From Hormiphora californensis (Eukaryota; Ctenophora; Tentaculata; Cydippida; Pleurobrachiidae): 64,000 nt of DNA. The notes under the pieces are model-generated. The model had not been told where the DNA came from. It did no database searches and saw nothing but the letters and a program-made list of their open reading frames with translations. Location of the stretch: the NCBI GenBank assembly GCA_020137815.1, contig CM035358.1, positions 4,795,614-4,859,613 of the forward strand, written 5' to 3'. The position numbers were made by a program, and so were the translations under genes. This document shows, piece after piece, positions 1-11,066 of the stretch. Position 1 is the stretch's first letter; each line of letters starts with the position of its first letter.

Positions 1-10
1 ACTCACTTAA

Positions 11-14
<4 letters not shown>

Positions 15-63
<49 letters not shown>
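15..63. repeat. (CT)n microsatellite
   Basis: Uninterrupted CT dinucleotide run, followed to about 122 by imperfect CT-rich sequence with a repeated tatccatccctttccctctct-like unit. Confidence 0.9.
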
Positions 64-68
<5 letters not shown>

Positions 69-1043
69 TCTCTCTTTCCCTCTCTCTCTATCCATCCCTT
101 TCCCTCTCTTTCTCTCTCTCTATCCATCCCTTTGACATGAAGGCACCCCGCCCTACGATCAAAGTCGGAGTTCTGGAGCCCGCAAGTATGAGGTATCTCC
201 TGTATCCTGCCACATGGTGTCCAACTGTCCCTGCACAGAATATGATGAAACACCCTGTACTACTTGCATTCTCACTGTCCCTGTACACATCATAGTGGGA
301 CACCCTGTACATCACGCTACTTGGCAGTGATTACATCATTCTCTAAATTGTATCAAACATCCCTGCGAGTATGACAAATTGTGGGTCATGACGTATGTTC
401 CGTGTTACTTCCATGCTTGCAGTATGTATTACCAACTACGTCATTAGGGGGGCCCCGTGATAGAAATATTTTAGGAAGAAGGTGTAATCGGATCATGGGC
501 GGAGTGAGAGAAGGAAGAGAACTAGGAGAGAGGCTTTTAGGCGAGATAAATGCAGGGAAGTTATGAGAGATTACGGGTGAGAGAGAGGGAAGGTGGGAGA
601 TCATTAGATTACCCCCAGAAAGTGACATGGATCCGTGTGTGTGTGTGAGAGTAGGGGATCTTGGATCAAGGCCGTATGATACACCGATCTAAACAACTCC
701 CTTATTAAAACACCATGTGTACGTCAATCAACTAACACCCCAAACACCCTACATCCCATATATAATAACACCCTTCATTCAGTTTACTCACCACATCAAT
801 TTGCTATAATATGATATTTGCCAAGGCGACAACCAACTTACAAATTACATTCGGTTTGTTCCATGTTCCTTCATGGCAGACTCAATCCGGTTTTGGAAAG
901 TGGTAAATAAGGTTAGCAGGCCTGATCATGATAAAATACGATCCTAAATGTGGCAGTGTATTTTTTGAACACACATGAAAACTATTTCACTGTCACCAAA
1001 CATGTCTGTCAGTTAGTCTGTCCCCATCCCCCGAGACCAATGC

Positions 1044-1215
1044 AAGATATCTGTCGAACTGAGTGTGAGTTTGTGTGGCAAGGTATCTGTCGAACTGAGT
1101 ATTAGTTTGTGTGGCAAGGTATCTGTCGAACTGAGTGTGAGTTTGTGTGACAAGATATCTGTCGAACTGAGTGTGAGTTTGTGTGGCAAGATATCTGTCG
1201 AACTGAGTGTGAGTT
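1044..1215. repeat. 36-bp tandem repeat, about 5 copies
   Basis: Units built around ATCTGTCGAACTGAGT followed by GTGAGTTTGTGTGGCAAG recur every 36 bp. Because 36 is a multiple of three, long but meaningless reading frames cross it on the minus strand. Confidence 0.9.
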
Positions 1216-1445
1216 TGCTGGTTTGTTTGTGAGTGAGTTTGTGTGTGTGGAAGATGTTGAAACCGAACACCAAATCTCACTTCCTTCTAATAACATATGG
1301 TGTGGCGCTGTGTTTTGTGTGTGAGAGTAGTTACCGGGATACCCCTTCCAGAACATCTGTTTTTCGATTATATAATACAGTCGGACAAAAGTCTTTCCCC
1401 CGAGAATCCCGGGAAATTTGGCTCTGAAATCGGCCATCCCCTTTA

Positions 1446-2481
1446 TTACACACCTCACAGAATCCCCTAAAATCCTCCCCTCTACCTCACAGAATCCCCT
1501 AAAATCCTCCCCTCTACCTCACAGAATCCCCTAAAATCCTCCCCTCTACCTCACAGAATCCCTAAAATCCTCCCCTCTACCTCACAGAATCCCCTAAAAT
1601 CCTCCCCTCTACCTCACAGAATCCCCTAAAATCCTCCCCTCTACCTCACAGAATCCCCTAAAATCCTCCCCTCTACCTCACAGAATGCCCTAAAATCCTC
1701 CCCTCTACCTCACAGAATCCCTAAAATCCTCCCCTCTACCTCACAGAATCCCTAAAATCCTCCCCTCTACCTCACAGAATCCCTAAAATCCTCCCCTCTA
1801 CCTCACAGAATCCCTAAAATCCTCCCCTCTACCTCACAGAATCCCTAAAATCCTCCCCTCTACCTCACAGAATCCCCTAAAATCCTCCCCTCTACCTCAC
1901 AGAATCCCTAAAATCCTCCCCTCTACCTCACAGAATCCCTAAAATCCTCCCCTCTACCTCACAGAATGCCCTAAAATCCTCCCCTCTACCTCACAGAATC
2001 CCTAAAATCCTCCCCTCTACCTCACAGAATCCCTAAAATCCTCCCCTCTACCTCACAGAATCCCTAAAATCCTCCCCTCTACCTCACAGAATCCCTAAAA
2101 TCCTCCCCTCTACCTCACAGAATCCCCTAAAATCCTCCCCTCTACCTCACAGAATCCCTAAAATCCTCCCCTCTACCTCACAGAATCCCCTAAAATCCTC
2201 CCCTCTACCTCACAGAATCCCTAAATCCTCCCCTCTACCTCACAGAATCCCCTAAAATCCTCCCCTCTACCTCACAGAATCCCTAAAATCCTCCCCTCTA
2301 CCTCACAGAATCCCTAAAATCCTCCCCTCTACCTCACAGAATCCCTAAAATCCTCCCCTCTACCTCACAGAATCCCCTAAAATCCTCCCCTCTACCTCAC
2401 AGAATCCCTAAAATCCTCCCCTCTACCTCACAGAATGCCCTAAAATCCTCCCCTCTACCTCACAGAATCCCCTAAAATCCC
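1446..2481. repeat. 31-bp minisatellite, about 33 copies, acceptor-like unit
   Basis: About 33 head-to-tail copies of a 31-32 bp unit with very little divergence (mainly CCCTAAAA versus CCCCTAAAA, some GCCCTAAAA). Each unit contains the pyrimidine run CCTCCCCTCTACCTCACAG, which looks like a complete 3' splice site. The array stops about 50 bp before the genuine acceptor of the phosphatase exon at 2530. Confidence 0.95.
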
Positions 2482-2529
2482 CTCCACTCTCCCTACTTAC
2501 CCCTAAACCCCTCCCTCCTATCTCTACAG

Positions 2530-3104
2530 GGGTACAACAAGAAGAAGGCGTATATTGCGACCCAGGGACCCCTTCCCAATACTTCCCTCGACTTTTGGAG
2601 GATGGTATATGAACAAAACTCCACCAGTATTGTAATGGTAAGTAGCACAAAGAGAGAGGGAGAGAGAAAGAGAGAGGGAGAGACAGATAGATAGCAGTGG
2701 AGTTTTAATATAGTAAACTCTCGCTTCCCTTATTCATTCCGAGTCCACTTCTTTCGGCATGAAGGGTAGGAGAGAAGAAACCGTCTGAGCGTACATAGAC
2801 TTCAGAGAGAGATAAGAGACTTGGTTGAACTTGACACTTACTGAGTGTCAGATAATGGAAATGAGGAACCGACCGACACAAGTAAACAACCAATCAGAAC
2901 TCGTTATTTAGGTCACGTGACTGGTTATTAGCCAATCAGGGACCAGTATTTCCTGATTCGGTCGGTTCCTGATGGAAATGAGAAAAATAAAATATGTAGT
3001 GAGAAACTAGACACATGCACACACAGTCTCACTCCGTCTCCTAATTGTATGTGTGTGTAAGGGGAGTTGTCACGACTAAAAATATATCCAGGCTTTTAAC
3101 TAGA

Positions 3105-3174
<70 letters not shown>

Positions 3175-6100
3175 CTATCTCTCTCTCCCCTTTCTATCTC
3201 TCTCTCCCATTCCCTGTCACCCATCACATCACCAAGTTTCTGTCATTAGGCACCAGCCGTTCCATGCGTGATCAAACACACATTCCCCCTCAATTTAGGA
3301 CACAATAATGCATCCCTCAATCCCTTTTGGAATTTTAGGAGTGATGTCACTCAATGGAACCCAATACCGTTCACATTAGGTCATGTGGTCACATGATATT
3401 ATATATCGGATAATTATGGTCATGAATGTGAGATTAGGTTATGTTAGATTATTATAACCCCGCCCCCAGAGATTTTATTAACAAGTCATAATAATCTAGA
3501 TGTTTCCAAGTTTGAGGTTGATTATTACAATCAGGAGCAGTATTATCTCCAGGAGGCAGGAACCGACCGAAACAAGTAGACAACTAATCAGAACTCGTTA
3601 TTTAGGTCACGTGACTGGTTATCAGCCAATCAGGGACCAGTATTTCCTGATTCGGTCGGTTCCTGCTCCTATCTTAACCTCTTTTTCCCCTCTCTAACCC
3701 CATATTCTTCCTCTCTCTAACCCCATATACGTCCCCTCTCTAACCCCCCTTTTCCCCTCTCTAACCCCATATTCTTCTCTTCTCTAACCCCATATTCTTC
3801 CCCTCTCTAACCCCATATATTCTTCCCCTCTCTAACCCCATATATTCTTCCCCTCTCTAACCCCATATTCTTCCCCTCTCTAACCCCCCTTTCCCCCATT
3901 AGGTAACCAACCTAGTTGAGCTAGCACGGGTTAAATGTCACCAGTACTACCCAGAAAGTGGTTCCCTCAGTTTTGGCCCTGTTACAATAACCCTACTGGA
4001 AAGTACACCTCTCGCTGATTACACTATACGATCTCTCAAACTTGAAATGGTATGATTTGGGGTGTGGGTTTTTCTGTTCTAAACATCCTTTATTGTTTAC
4101 AATATATACAGGGTCGAGCAAAGCAAGGTTTTCCTGGGCTTTTGAGTTTGGTTTGGTTATTAATTTTGAGCTCCTTTTGACTGAGGATTTAAATATTGTA
4201 TCATGAGTGCTAACCCCCTCTCTTTCCCTCAGTCAGGTGACGAACCCCATTACTTGAAACAGTTCCATTTTACATCTTGGCCGGACCACGGAGTCCCATC
4301 TTTTGCTAATGCCATCCTCTCCTTTGTACGGCATGTCAAGAACGCCAAAACGGTGAACTCTGGCCCCATTGTAGTACACTGCAGGTATGACACCTCTTTG
4401 GGGTGGTTGGGGTGTGGCGGTTGGTTTTGTTCTGACAAGGGATATGTTGCGTGTGACTCTGTTCTCTCTGTGTTGCATGAAATGTGGCGCGCGACTATAG
4501 AAAGTAGGGGCCTTCAGCAGTCGGGGTGCGCGTATCGCATGGTATATGAAAATACACGCGCCATGTCAATCTACTGCTTTTTAGCGCTGACAAGCGCAAT
4601 TTGAACAACAAACCTGATTCACCCTTTCTAACACACTTTCTCTTGCAGTGCTGGTGTTGGCCGAACAGGGCACACTAATGGCAATTGATGCGATGCTGGA
4701 TATGAGTGAGAAAGAGAACTGTGTCGATATCTTCGGTTATGTTACACTCTAATGAGAACGTGTAGACCTACCATGGTCCAAACACTGGTTAGTAAAATAT
4801 GTAGCAGATGATTAATTTAGCCACATTAATTTAGCCACTGTCTTAATGGTTTCTCTCTAATCTCTAATGGAATCTCTCTTATCTGTTTGATGACCCTATC
4901 CCTCTTTCCCTTATCTGACCCCATCCCTCTCTTTCCCCAGGACCAATATATTTTCATACATGACGCCATATTAGAGGCTCTAACCTGTGGAGTGACCGAG
5001 GTCCGAGCACGTGATCTACCAAGGCACTTTGATTGGCTGTTAGACACAGACAGTTTCACCAACAACGTTCGATTAGATGACGAATTCGAGGTATTCATTT
5101 GTTGATACTGTCTGACCCCTATTTACCGGTCATAACCATTTCCCCCTGAATATCCTGGTAAATCGAGGTCCGACTAGATACTTTCTGACCAGTGATTTTA
5201 GTAAGGGATCGCATTTATATTGTATGGTTTAGATTTGTTGTTCAAACTACAGCTTTACCTTCTTTCTTTTCAGCGACTTGGCTACAATATCAGAGACTTT
5301 GCACATCAAATGACCCACGCAGAACTGGATCAGAATGCTTTCAAGAACAGGAACAGAGCTTACGTGCCCTGTAAGTAGTATATTGCTAGTCGTTGTTCTC
5401 TTAGTTAAAGTAACAAACTCTCCCTATTGCTACGTGCCCTGTAAGTACACACACGCTGCGAGAATAACAGCTCTCCTCACCGGTTCGGAGAGGCAGTCTA
5501 AGACAAATAAGAAGTCGGATATTGTTGGATCTTTGCCAGCTACTGCACACGTGTGCGATGGGAGGCTTTGGAAATTAATTTTCCACGCTCCACTGCACTC
5601 TTACTGGACCGTATCACTTCCAATTATGGGATTACACTAACTTATATTCCTCCGTCCCGTGTCTTCACTCCCTTATTCCTAGCCTTCATTTTTATATAAT
5701 TTCCTCCCTCCCTCTCTCTCTTCACTCTCCCACTTCTTAACTCCCCTCTTCCCTACCCAGATGACCAGGGTGGTGTATGGCTATTCCCTCTCTCCCAATT
5801 CCTAACTCCCCTCTTTCCTACCCAGATGACCAGGGTGGTGTATGGCTGTTCCCTCTCTCCCAATTCCTAACTCCCCTCTTTCCTACCCAGATGACCAGGG
5901 TGGTGTATGGCTATTCCCTCTCTCCCAATTCCTAACTCCCCTCTTTCCTACCCAGATGACCAGGGTGGTGTATGGCTGTTTCCCCTCGTCCAGCAGCCCC
6001 ACTCAAACTACATAAACGCCTCCTACGTGGACGGATTCAGGGCACGTAAGGCCTATATCGCCACCCAGTCGCCACTACCCGAGACGGTGGCTGATTTCTG

Positions 6101-7812
6101 GAGGATGGTCTGGCAACTCAAGATCTACACCATCGTCATGTTGAACAGGTATCACATATAAATGGGTTGGGAGTTATGGTTGAACAGGTATCACATAAAT
6201 GGGTTGGGTTGAACAGGTATTATTACATAGCGTTCAGATGGGTTGGTGACATGGGTTTGATGTTTTGGTAAGGGATCAAGTACTCTGAAACACTAGAACG
6301 CTTAGTAATATGTATTTTGGCTAAGTGTTCGAGTAGAATCCAGGCTAAAGACTGAGTCTATAGCCTGGTTTCTACTCAAAATTAGACTGACCAGTGTTTA
6401 CCTCCCTTTTAATCACCATCATCAATTAGACTGACCAGTGTTTACCTCTTATCACCATCATAACCTCAGGGAGGATGAGGCCGAGCCGTTTGAGGCATAT
6501 TTCCCCCTCAATGAGAGTGCAGAGTTTGGTAGCATCAGAGTGGACTTCTTGGCGAAGGAGGAACACACAGACTACTGTATCACCGCCCTTCGTGTAACCA
6601 ATAAAGAGGTTAGTAGCTATATCGTGAATGAGATTTGATCGGGATTAAACCAACAAAGAGGTTAGTCTAGTAGCTGTTTCGGTTGTATAAAGTGAAATAG
6701 CTGTTGTGCTGAAGAAAGGGAATTGTTTGAGAATTTACTAAGACCGTTTCTGATGTATTCATATATCTCCAAATTTTACTGATTCCTTGCATTCAAGAAC
6801 GCTTTTGTCCGCGTTTTCCATAACCTTATCCCCTAACTAAACCACCCTCTCACCCACCACCAGGAGGGACTGAGCAACACGATAACACACTTCCAATACT
6901 ATACCTGGCCAGATGACGGGCTACCCGCTGACTGCACTTCTCTCCTGGAAATGATAACCAGGATCTCAAAGTGTCAGCAGAACAATGGAAACAAAAGCCC
7001 CGTTGTGACGCATTGCGAGTAAGTGTGTGTGTGCACTGTGCAGATATTATATATGTTGTCACATATCGGCCACCTATTACTGTTATTATACCTCGACTTT
7101 TTGACTACCCCAAATCTCCTTTTCTCACTCAATAGCTTCTGCCTTCCCTCTCACCCCCTTTTCTCTCTCTCCATCTCACTAACATATCCCCTCCTTCTCT
7201 CTCTCTCCCTCGCTATCACATCTCCCCTTCTCTCCCACTAACACCTCTCCCACTAACACATCCCCCCCCCTCTCCCACTAACACCTCCCCCTCTCCCACT
7301 AACACCCCCTCCCCTCTCCTAGGTACGGTATGGGCAGGACGGGTGCCTTCCTCGCCTTGTGTATCTGTCTGGAGAGAATGAAGGTAGAAAATGTGGTGGA
7401 TGTATTCCAGACTGTGCGAACTCTCCGATCACAGCGACCCCTTATGGTCAACACAACGGTACGTTTTAACAGTGTTGTGGGAGGTCCAGCCCTGAAAAAG
7501 TCCAATAGTATACTTTTGGACTACTATAGTACCATTTTTGGCCAATGGTCTCTGAATTTTTAAGGGCTGGACCCCCCGCAGTGGTGAATCAACACGGTTC
7601 TTCATAGTAGTGGGAAACCAGTCCACATCGCATCAAATACAGAGATCATATTTGTTTTCAATCAAACCGTAGTCCATGCGGCTCATTCTAACCATCAACA
7701 GTCGATAGTTGTTCTAACCCTCCCCTTCTCCCTTTAGATGCTGTACAAGTTCATTTTCAACTGTTTAGTGGAGTATCTTAGAACACTGGACCTCTATGCT
7801 AATATAAAATGA
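2530..7812 (+). CDS. Receptor-type protein tyrosine phosphatase, tandem D1-D2 domains (3' part)
   Basis: Dephosphorylates phosphotyrosine on proteins at the inner face of the plasma membrane. Eleven exons read in phase: 2530-2637, 3903-4049, 4233-4384, 4649-4787, 4941-5090, 5274-5370, 5956-6148, 6470-6608, 6864-7018, 7323-7458 and 7738-7812, about 497 codons. D1 shows [18 protein letters not shown], the WPD loop (SWPDHGVP) and the P-loop [11 protein letters not shown]2 shows [24 protein letters not shown] (TWPDDGLP) and P-loop HCEYGMGRTG, with Cys and Arg kept. After D2 the protein ends at [12 protein letters not shown]. The usual QTED in the Q-loop reads QTLD. As read, the D1 P-loop exon carries a +1 base at about 4671 and +2 near 4750, giving a stop at 4686-4688 and then restoring frame, so this may be a pseudogene or a sequence error. 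The D1 start and the ectodomain lie outside the window. The family is certain; the exact orthologue is not. Confidence 0.93.
2863..2971 (+). mobile_element. hAT-type MITE copy 1 (109 bp)
   Basis: Terminal inverted repeats AGGAACCGACCGA...TCGGTCGGTTCCT enclose a core with GGTCACGTGAC. It is flanked by the 8-bp direct repeat ATGGAAAT, a perfect target-site duplication as expected for hAT elements. It lies in a phosphatase intron. Confidence 0.93.
3110..3170. repeat. (CT)n microsatellite
   Basis: CT run in the same phosphatase intron, followed by CT-rich imperfect repeats to about 3210. Confidence 0.9.
3557..3665 (+). mobile_element. hAT-type MITE copy 2 (109 bp)
   Basis: Same element and orientation as copy 1, 690 bp downstream in the same intron. 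I see no matching 8-bp flanking duplication here, so its flanks have changed or it moved by another route. Confidence 0.88.
3675..3902. repeat. Branch-point/pyrimidine tandem repeat ending at an acceptor
   Basis: About nine copies of a unit of roughly 20-26 bp, CCCCTCTCTAACCCCATATTCTT with variants, run up to the AG at 3901-3902 that starts the next phosphatase exon. Each unit contains CTAAC, a good branch-point match, plus a pyrimidine tract. Confidence 0.85.
5361..5447 (+). repeat. Duplicated 5' splice site
   Basis: TACGTGCCCTGTAAGTA occurs at 5361-5377, where it is the real exon end and donor, and again at 5431-5447. The second copy is an additional donor-like site 70 bp into the intron. 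Confidence 0.8.
5696..5975 (+). repeat. 65-bp tandem repeat of an acceptor plus exon start, 4 copies
   Basis: CCTACCCAG|ATGACCAGGG recurs with acceptors ending just before 5761, 5826, 5891 and 5956. Only the last copy runs into the full D2 exon (5956-6148). Use of the first acceptor meets an in-frame stop within the repeats. Confidence 0.92.
7235..7322 (+). repeat. CCCACTAACAC repeats ending at an acceptor
   Basis: Five or more copies of CTCTCCCACTAACAC with variable C runs lead into the acceptor AG at 7321-7322 of the D2 P-loop exon. Each holds a CTAAC branch-point-like core. Confidence 0.8.
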
Positions 7813-8164
7813 CGTGTGACGTCATGACCGTATTATGACGTCATTAAACCACACAGTTCAGCTCTCTCTCCGGGGGAAAATGCAGCACCGCTCCAGACAA
7901 GATATATATCTCGCAATGGGGAGAGAGAGGGACACTGCAGATAGCTAGGGAATTATATGACACAGAATGAAACAGTTATGTATGGGCAAAAAAGACTGAT
8001 AATGATATACATATGAAGCGCACGTTTTCATAGTTCGAAAAGTTATTAGAGTTCAATAACTATAACTCTCTTTGATCTGACAATATTAATACACCGGAAT
8101 ATTTTGTATGAGAGGGGTAAAACCATGAATAAGATATAGAGCATTGGGGGGACCTTAAGTGCCG

Positions 8165-8170
8165 AATAAA
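8165..8170 (+). promoter_or_regulatory. Polyadenylation signal AATAAA (phosphatase)
   Basis: First AATAAA downstream of the phosphatase stop codon, about 350 bp after it. Confidence 0.5.
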
Positions 8171-8222
8171 GCAAATAATTTCTACTAAACTATAATTGTA
8201 GGGAGAATATTATAGTAGAGAG

Positions 8223-8331
8223 CAGGAACCGACCGAATCAGGAAATACTGGTCCCTGATTGGCTGATAACCAGTCACGTGACCTAAATAACAAGTTCTGA
8301 TAGGTTGTTTACTTGGTTCGGTCGGTTCCTA
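8223..8331 (-). mobile_element. hAT-type MITE copy 3 (109 bp)
   Basis: Inverted orientation relative to copies 1 and 2, with the same terminal repeats and core GTCACGTGACC. It lies just after the phosphatase poly(A) signal. No 8-bp flanking duplication is visible. Confidence 0.88.
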
Positions 8332-8643
8332 GTCCATATATATACCTTTTGTATTGCTGTTTGTACGGAGAAAATTAGTCAAAATTTATTAATAATATTA
8401 TTATATTCTGTCTGCGATTTGTCATAAGCTGCTCGACACGTTTATCACGACATATATTGATGTGTTCATTTTTCATGTTTTTCAGCAACCGACCGAGTGC
8501 CAATTATGAGTGTGATTTTTTTTCAGTGGCTGGTACCCACTGCAATGATATGTTTCTGTCAGCTTTCACTATCACGTTAAAAATATTTGGCGAGAGAGAG
8601 GAGAATGCGAATTGAGAGAGAAAGAGAGAGATAATGAATGAGA

Positions 8644-8748
<105 letters not shown>

Positions 8749-9013
8749 TGGGAGAGAGAGAGGGAGAGAGAGATCTCAGTCGTGTCATTAAATGTGTGTT
8801 ACAGGCCGATTTATTCACATCCCTATCAATTGTGTTAAAACTTCAATTTTTAGCAAAGTTATATCAGCCTTTTTATTTTGTCTCAAAATACTAGGATACA
8901 AAGTTCTCTATCTCTCCCGGAAAGCACCCTCTCAACGTATGTTCTCTATTTCGCTGAGAAAGAACTTCTTGTCCAATCAAAATGAAAACACGGTTTAGGT
9001 ACTATAAACACGC

Positions 9014-10231
9014 TGTCTGGCGGCAACAGTGTGCTCAGATCGGGTCAGTAGTACTGACTCAGTACTATTGGGGACGTCACGACCCTCAGTACGCCCCTCT
9101 GTGTTCTTGGTAATGGTTGGTGACATGGATATACCTGTGCGAGATGGACGTCACGTGCGACTGAGATCGATCCCACAAACACGCAGTGAGAATAGGTGGT
9201 ATTACCATGGTAATGCACCAATGTTCTTGGTACCATATTGCCACCTATTCTCGATCCGGATCTCAAGCTCAGTCGCAACGTCGATCTCACATAGGTGTCC
9301 ATGAGGACACATAATATGTGACATAATATAATGTGTGACATGTGTGAGATCGACGTCGCATGACACCAATCTTAGTGTTCATGCGCTAAGTTTCGTGTCC
9401 CCCTCACTCACTGTTATATGGCGGCGCCCATACCCCAATTTGATTCTCAAATCTGACAGTGCGCTCAGACAGCTCACTCAGGGGGCAGAACCACCCATGT
9501 GCGACTGTTTGAGATCGAGCTCACACATAAAATATATGACAATGGTACCACTACCAAGCGAGTTCGGACCAGCCGCGCCGAGAGACTCATGCCCGTTTTT
9601 CACCCACCTTTTCTTTGGTACCATTGCATTTGCTTTGACATGTTCCTTGTCTGTCAGCTCTCACACCGGGCCGAAGGCCCGGTGCGAGCTTACGCGAGCC
9701 CGAAGGGCGAGCGTAAGCTTAAGTGCCGATAGACAGACTGCGTAGCATGGCAACATTTGCTACCTCTCTGCTCGATATTGCTCAAGCGAAGTGTCCATTA
9801 TGACACTAACTTGGTACCATTGCCACCTATTCTCGCTTCGTGGAATCGATCTCAGTCGCGTGCAACTTCGATCTCGCCGTGTATGGCGGCGCCATAGTCC
9901 ATACCCATAATTTGATTCTCAATCAGTGCTCTCAAATGGGGTCGCGGCGCGAGACAGATCTCGCACATGTGTCCATGTCACCAACCCTTTCCTGTTCCAC
10001 ATGGTAACAAAGTAAAACACGTCATCTCACACTTGTGTCAAATATTCTTGTTCACAGCGTTATACATTCACATAAAATTGTGTTACAAAACATTTCGTTA
10101 CATGTGTTTTACACGTAAACAGTCCTCCTCAACTTCTTTCTAACAGTTTCCCAGTTTCTAATTTCCATCTGTCCGGCGGCGCTGACCCGATCTGGGCGCA
10201 TTGTCAAAACGGGGTCTGGCGCCGCCAGACA
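9014..10231. mobile_element. 1.2-kb foldback-like DNA element with short TIRs
   Basis: TGTCTGGCGGC at 9014 is matched in inverted form by GCCGCCAGACA at 10221-10231. Just inside, CAGATCGGGTCAG (9037) is matched by CTGACCCGATCTG (about 10182). Internally it is full of inverted segments, such as repeated GGTACCATTGCCACCTATTCTCG-like blocks and two GC hairpins at 9663-9684 and 9685-9719. No transposase frame is present, so it is a non-autonomous element. No target-site duplication is clear. Confidence 0.65.
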
Positions 10232-10405
10232 CTAGACAGGCTTCCATTGTACTCAAAGAGAAACTCCCTAGCTCCAAATTGTCTATGAATGTCTCCTATT
10301 CTTGTGTAAAACTCCCTAGCACGTATTTTGAGTAGCTCTCTGACTCTCTGAGTCTGAGCTTATCGAGCTGTGTAGTAGCAGATCATGATCATACACGTTG
10401 TACTT

Positions 10406-10479
10406 CTAGTACCCGAGACTCAGGTACTATAGAAGTACAACTGGGTAGTTGGACTCAGGTCCTGAGTCCAACTACCCAA
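10406..10479. repeat. Two adjacent palindromes
   Basis: GTTGTACTTCTAGTACC pairs with AGGTACTATAGAAGTACAAC, and directly next to it GGGTAGTTGGACTCAG pairs with CTGAGTCCAACTACCC with almost no loop. The function is unknown. Strand-symmetric cruciforms of this kind often mark small DNA elements. Confidence 0.75.
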
Positions 10480-11066
10480 TGCAATACTGCTATCTATTAT
10501 CTAAATGCATCTGTTAAACCGAGTTTGCGAACACCTCAAAACATAATACCTCTCCTCCTTCAACACGATAAACAGTCAAAATAAACAATAATATATTATG
10601 TACAAAAAATCACATCTTCCTTATTTCGGTTCATAGGGTTTTGCAGAAGATCTATGCACAAAACCACAATGAACAAAAAAAACGATAAAAAATTAAACAA
10701 ACTCAACAATAAAAGAACATCTCTCTCGATATCTTCTCTTATTCCCTCGGCCTCTTTCTCACCACACTTTTTCGCAAGCTCCAGCAGCAATAAATTTTTC
10801 AAAAATCAAATACGCACACACAGAGCACGCAATATCTTCTCACCCAATTCCTCGCCATCTTAGGAATTGGTTTCCCTTCGGAGTAAAAGTTTCTACCACA
10901 AATCTAGAATGCAGCTCCCTCACAGCAACAATAACAGCCCAGCAACATGGCACACGTGCATATAACATCTGCCGGGCAGGGCATGCAGCAAATCTGACAG
11001 AGTTCTTGTGTGGAGCGCGGTAACCATGGCAACAACATTTCCCCTAATTATTATATGGCACGCGGC

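Larger units (their letters stand above)
1..2529. other. Intron or upstream DNA of the phosphatase gene, no exon found
   Basis: I found no coding exon here that continues into the phosphatase exon at 2530. The stretch holds a CT microsatellite, a 36-bp tandem repeat and a large 31-bp minisatellite. The phosphatase ectodomain, membrane segment and start of the first catalytic domain should lie further 5', outside the window. Confidence 0.5.

Noticed and set aside
1446-2481. Regular 31-bp repeats that might suggest a CRISPR array
   Set aside because: Units are contiguous with no unique spacers, and the context is an animal intron.
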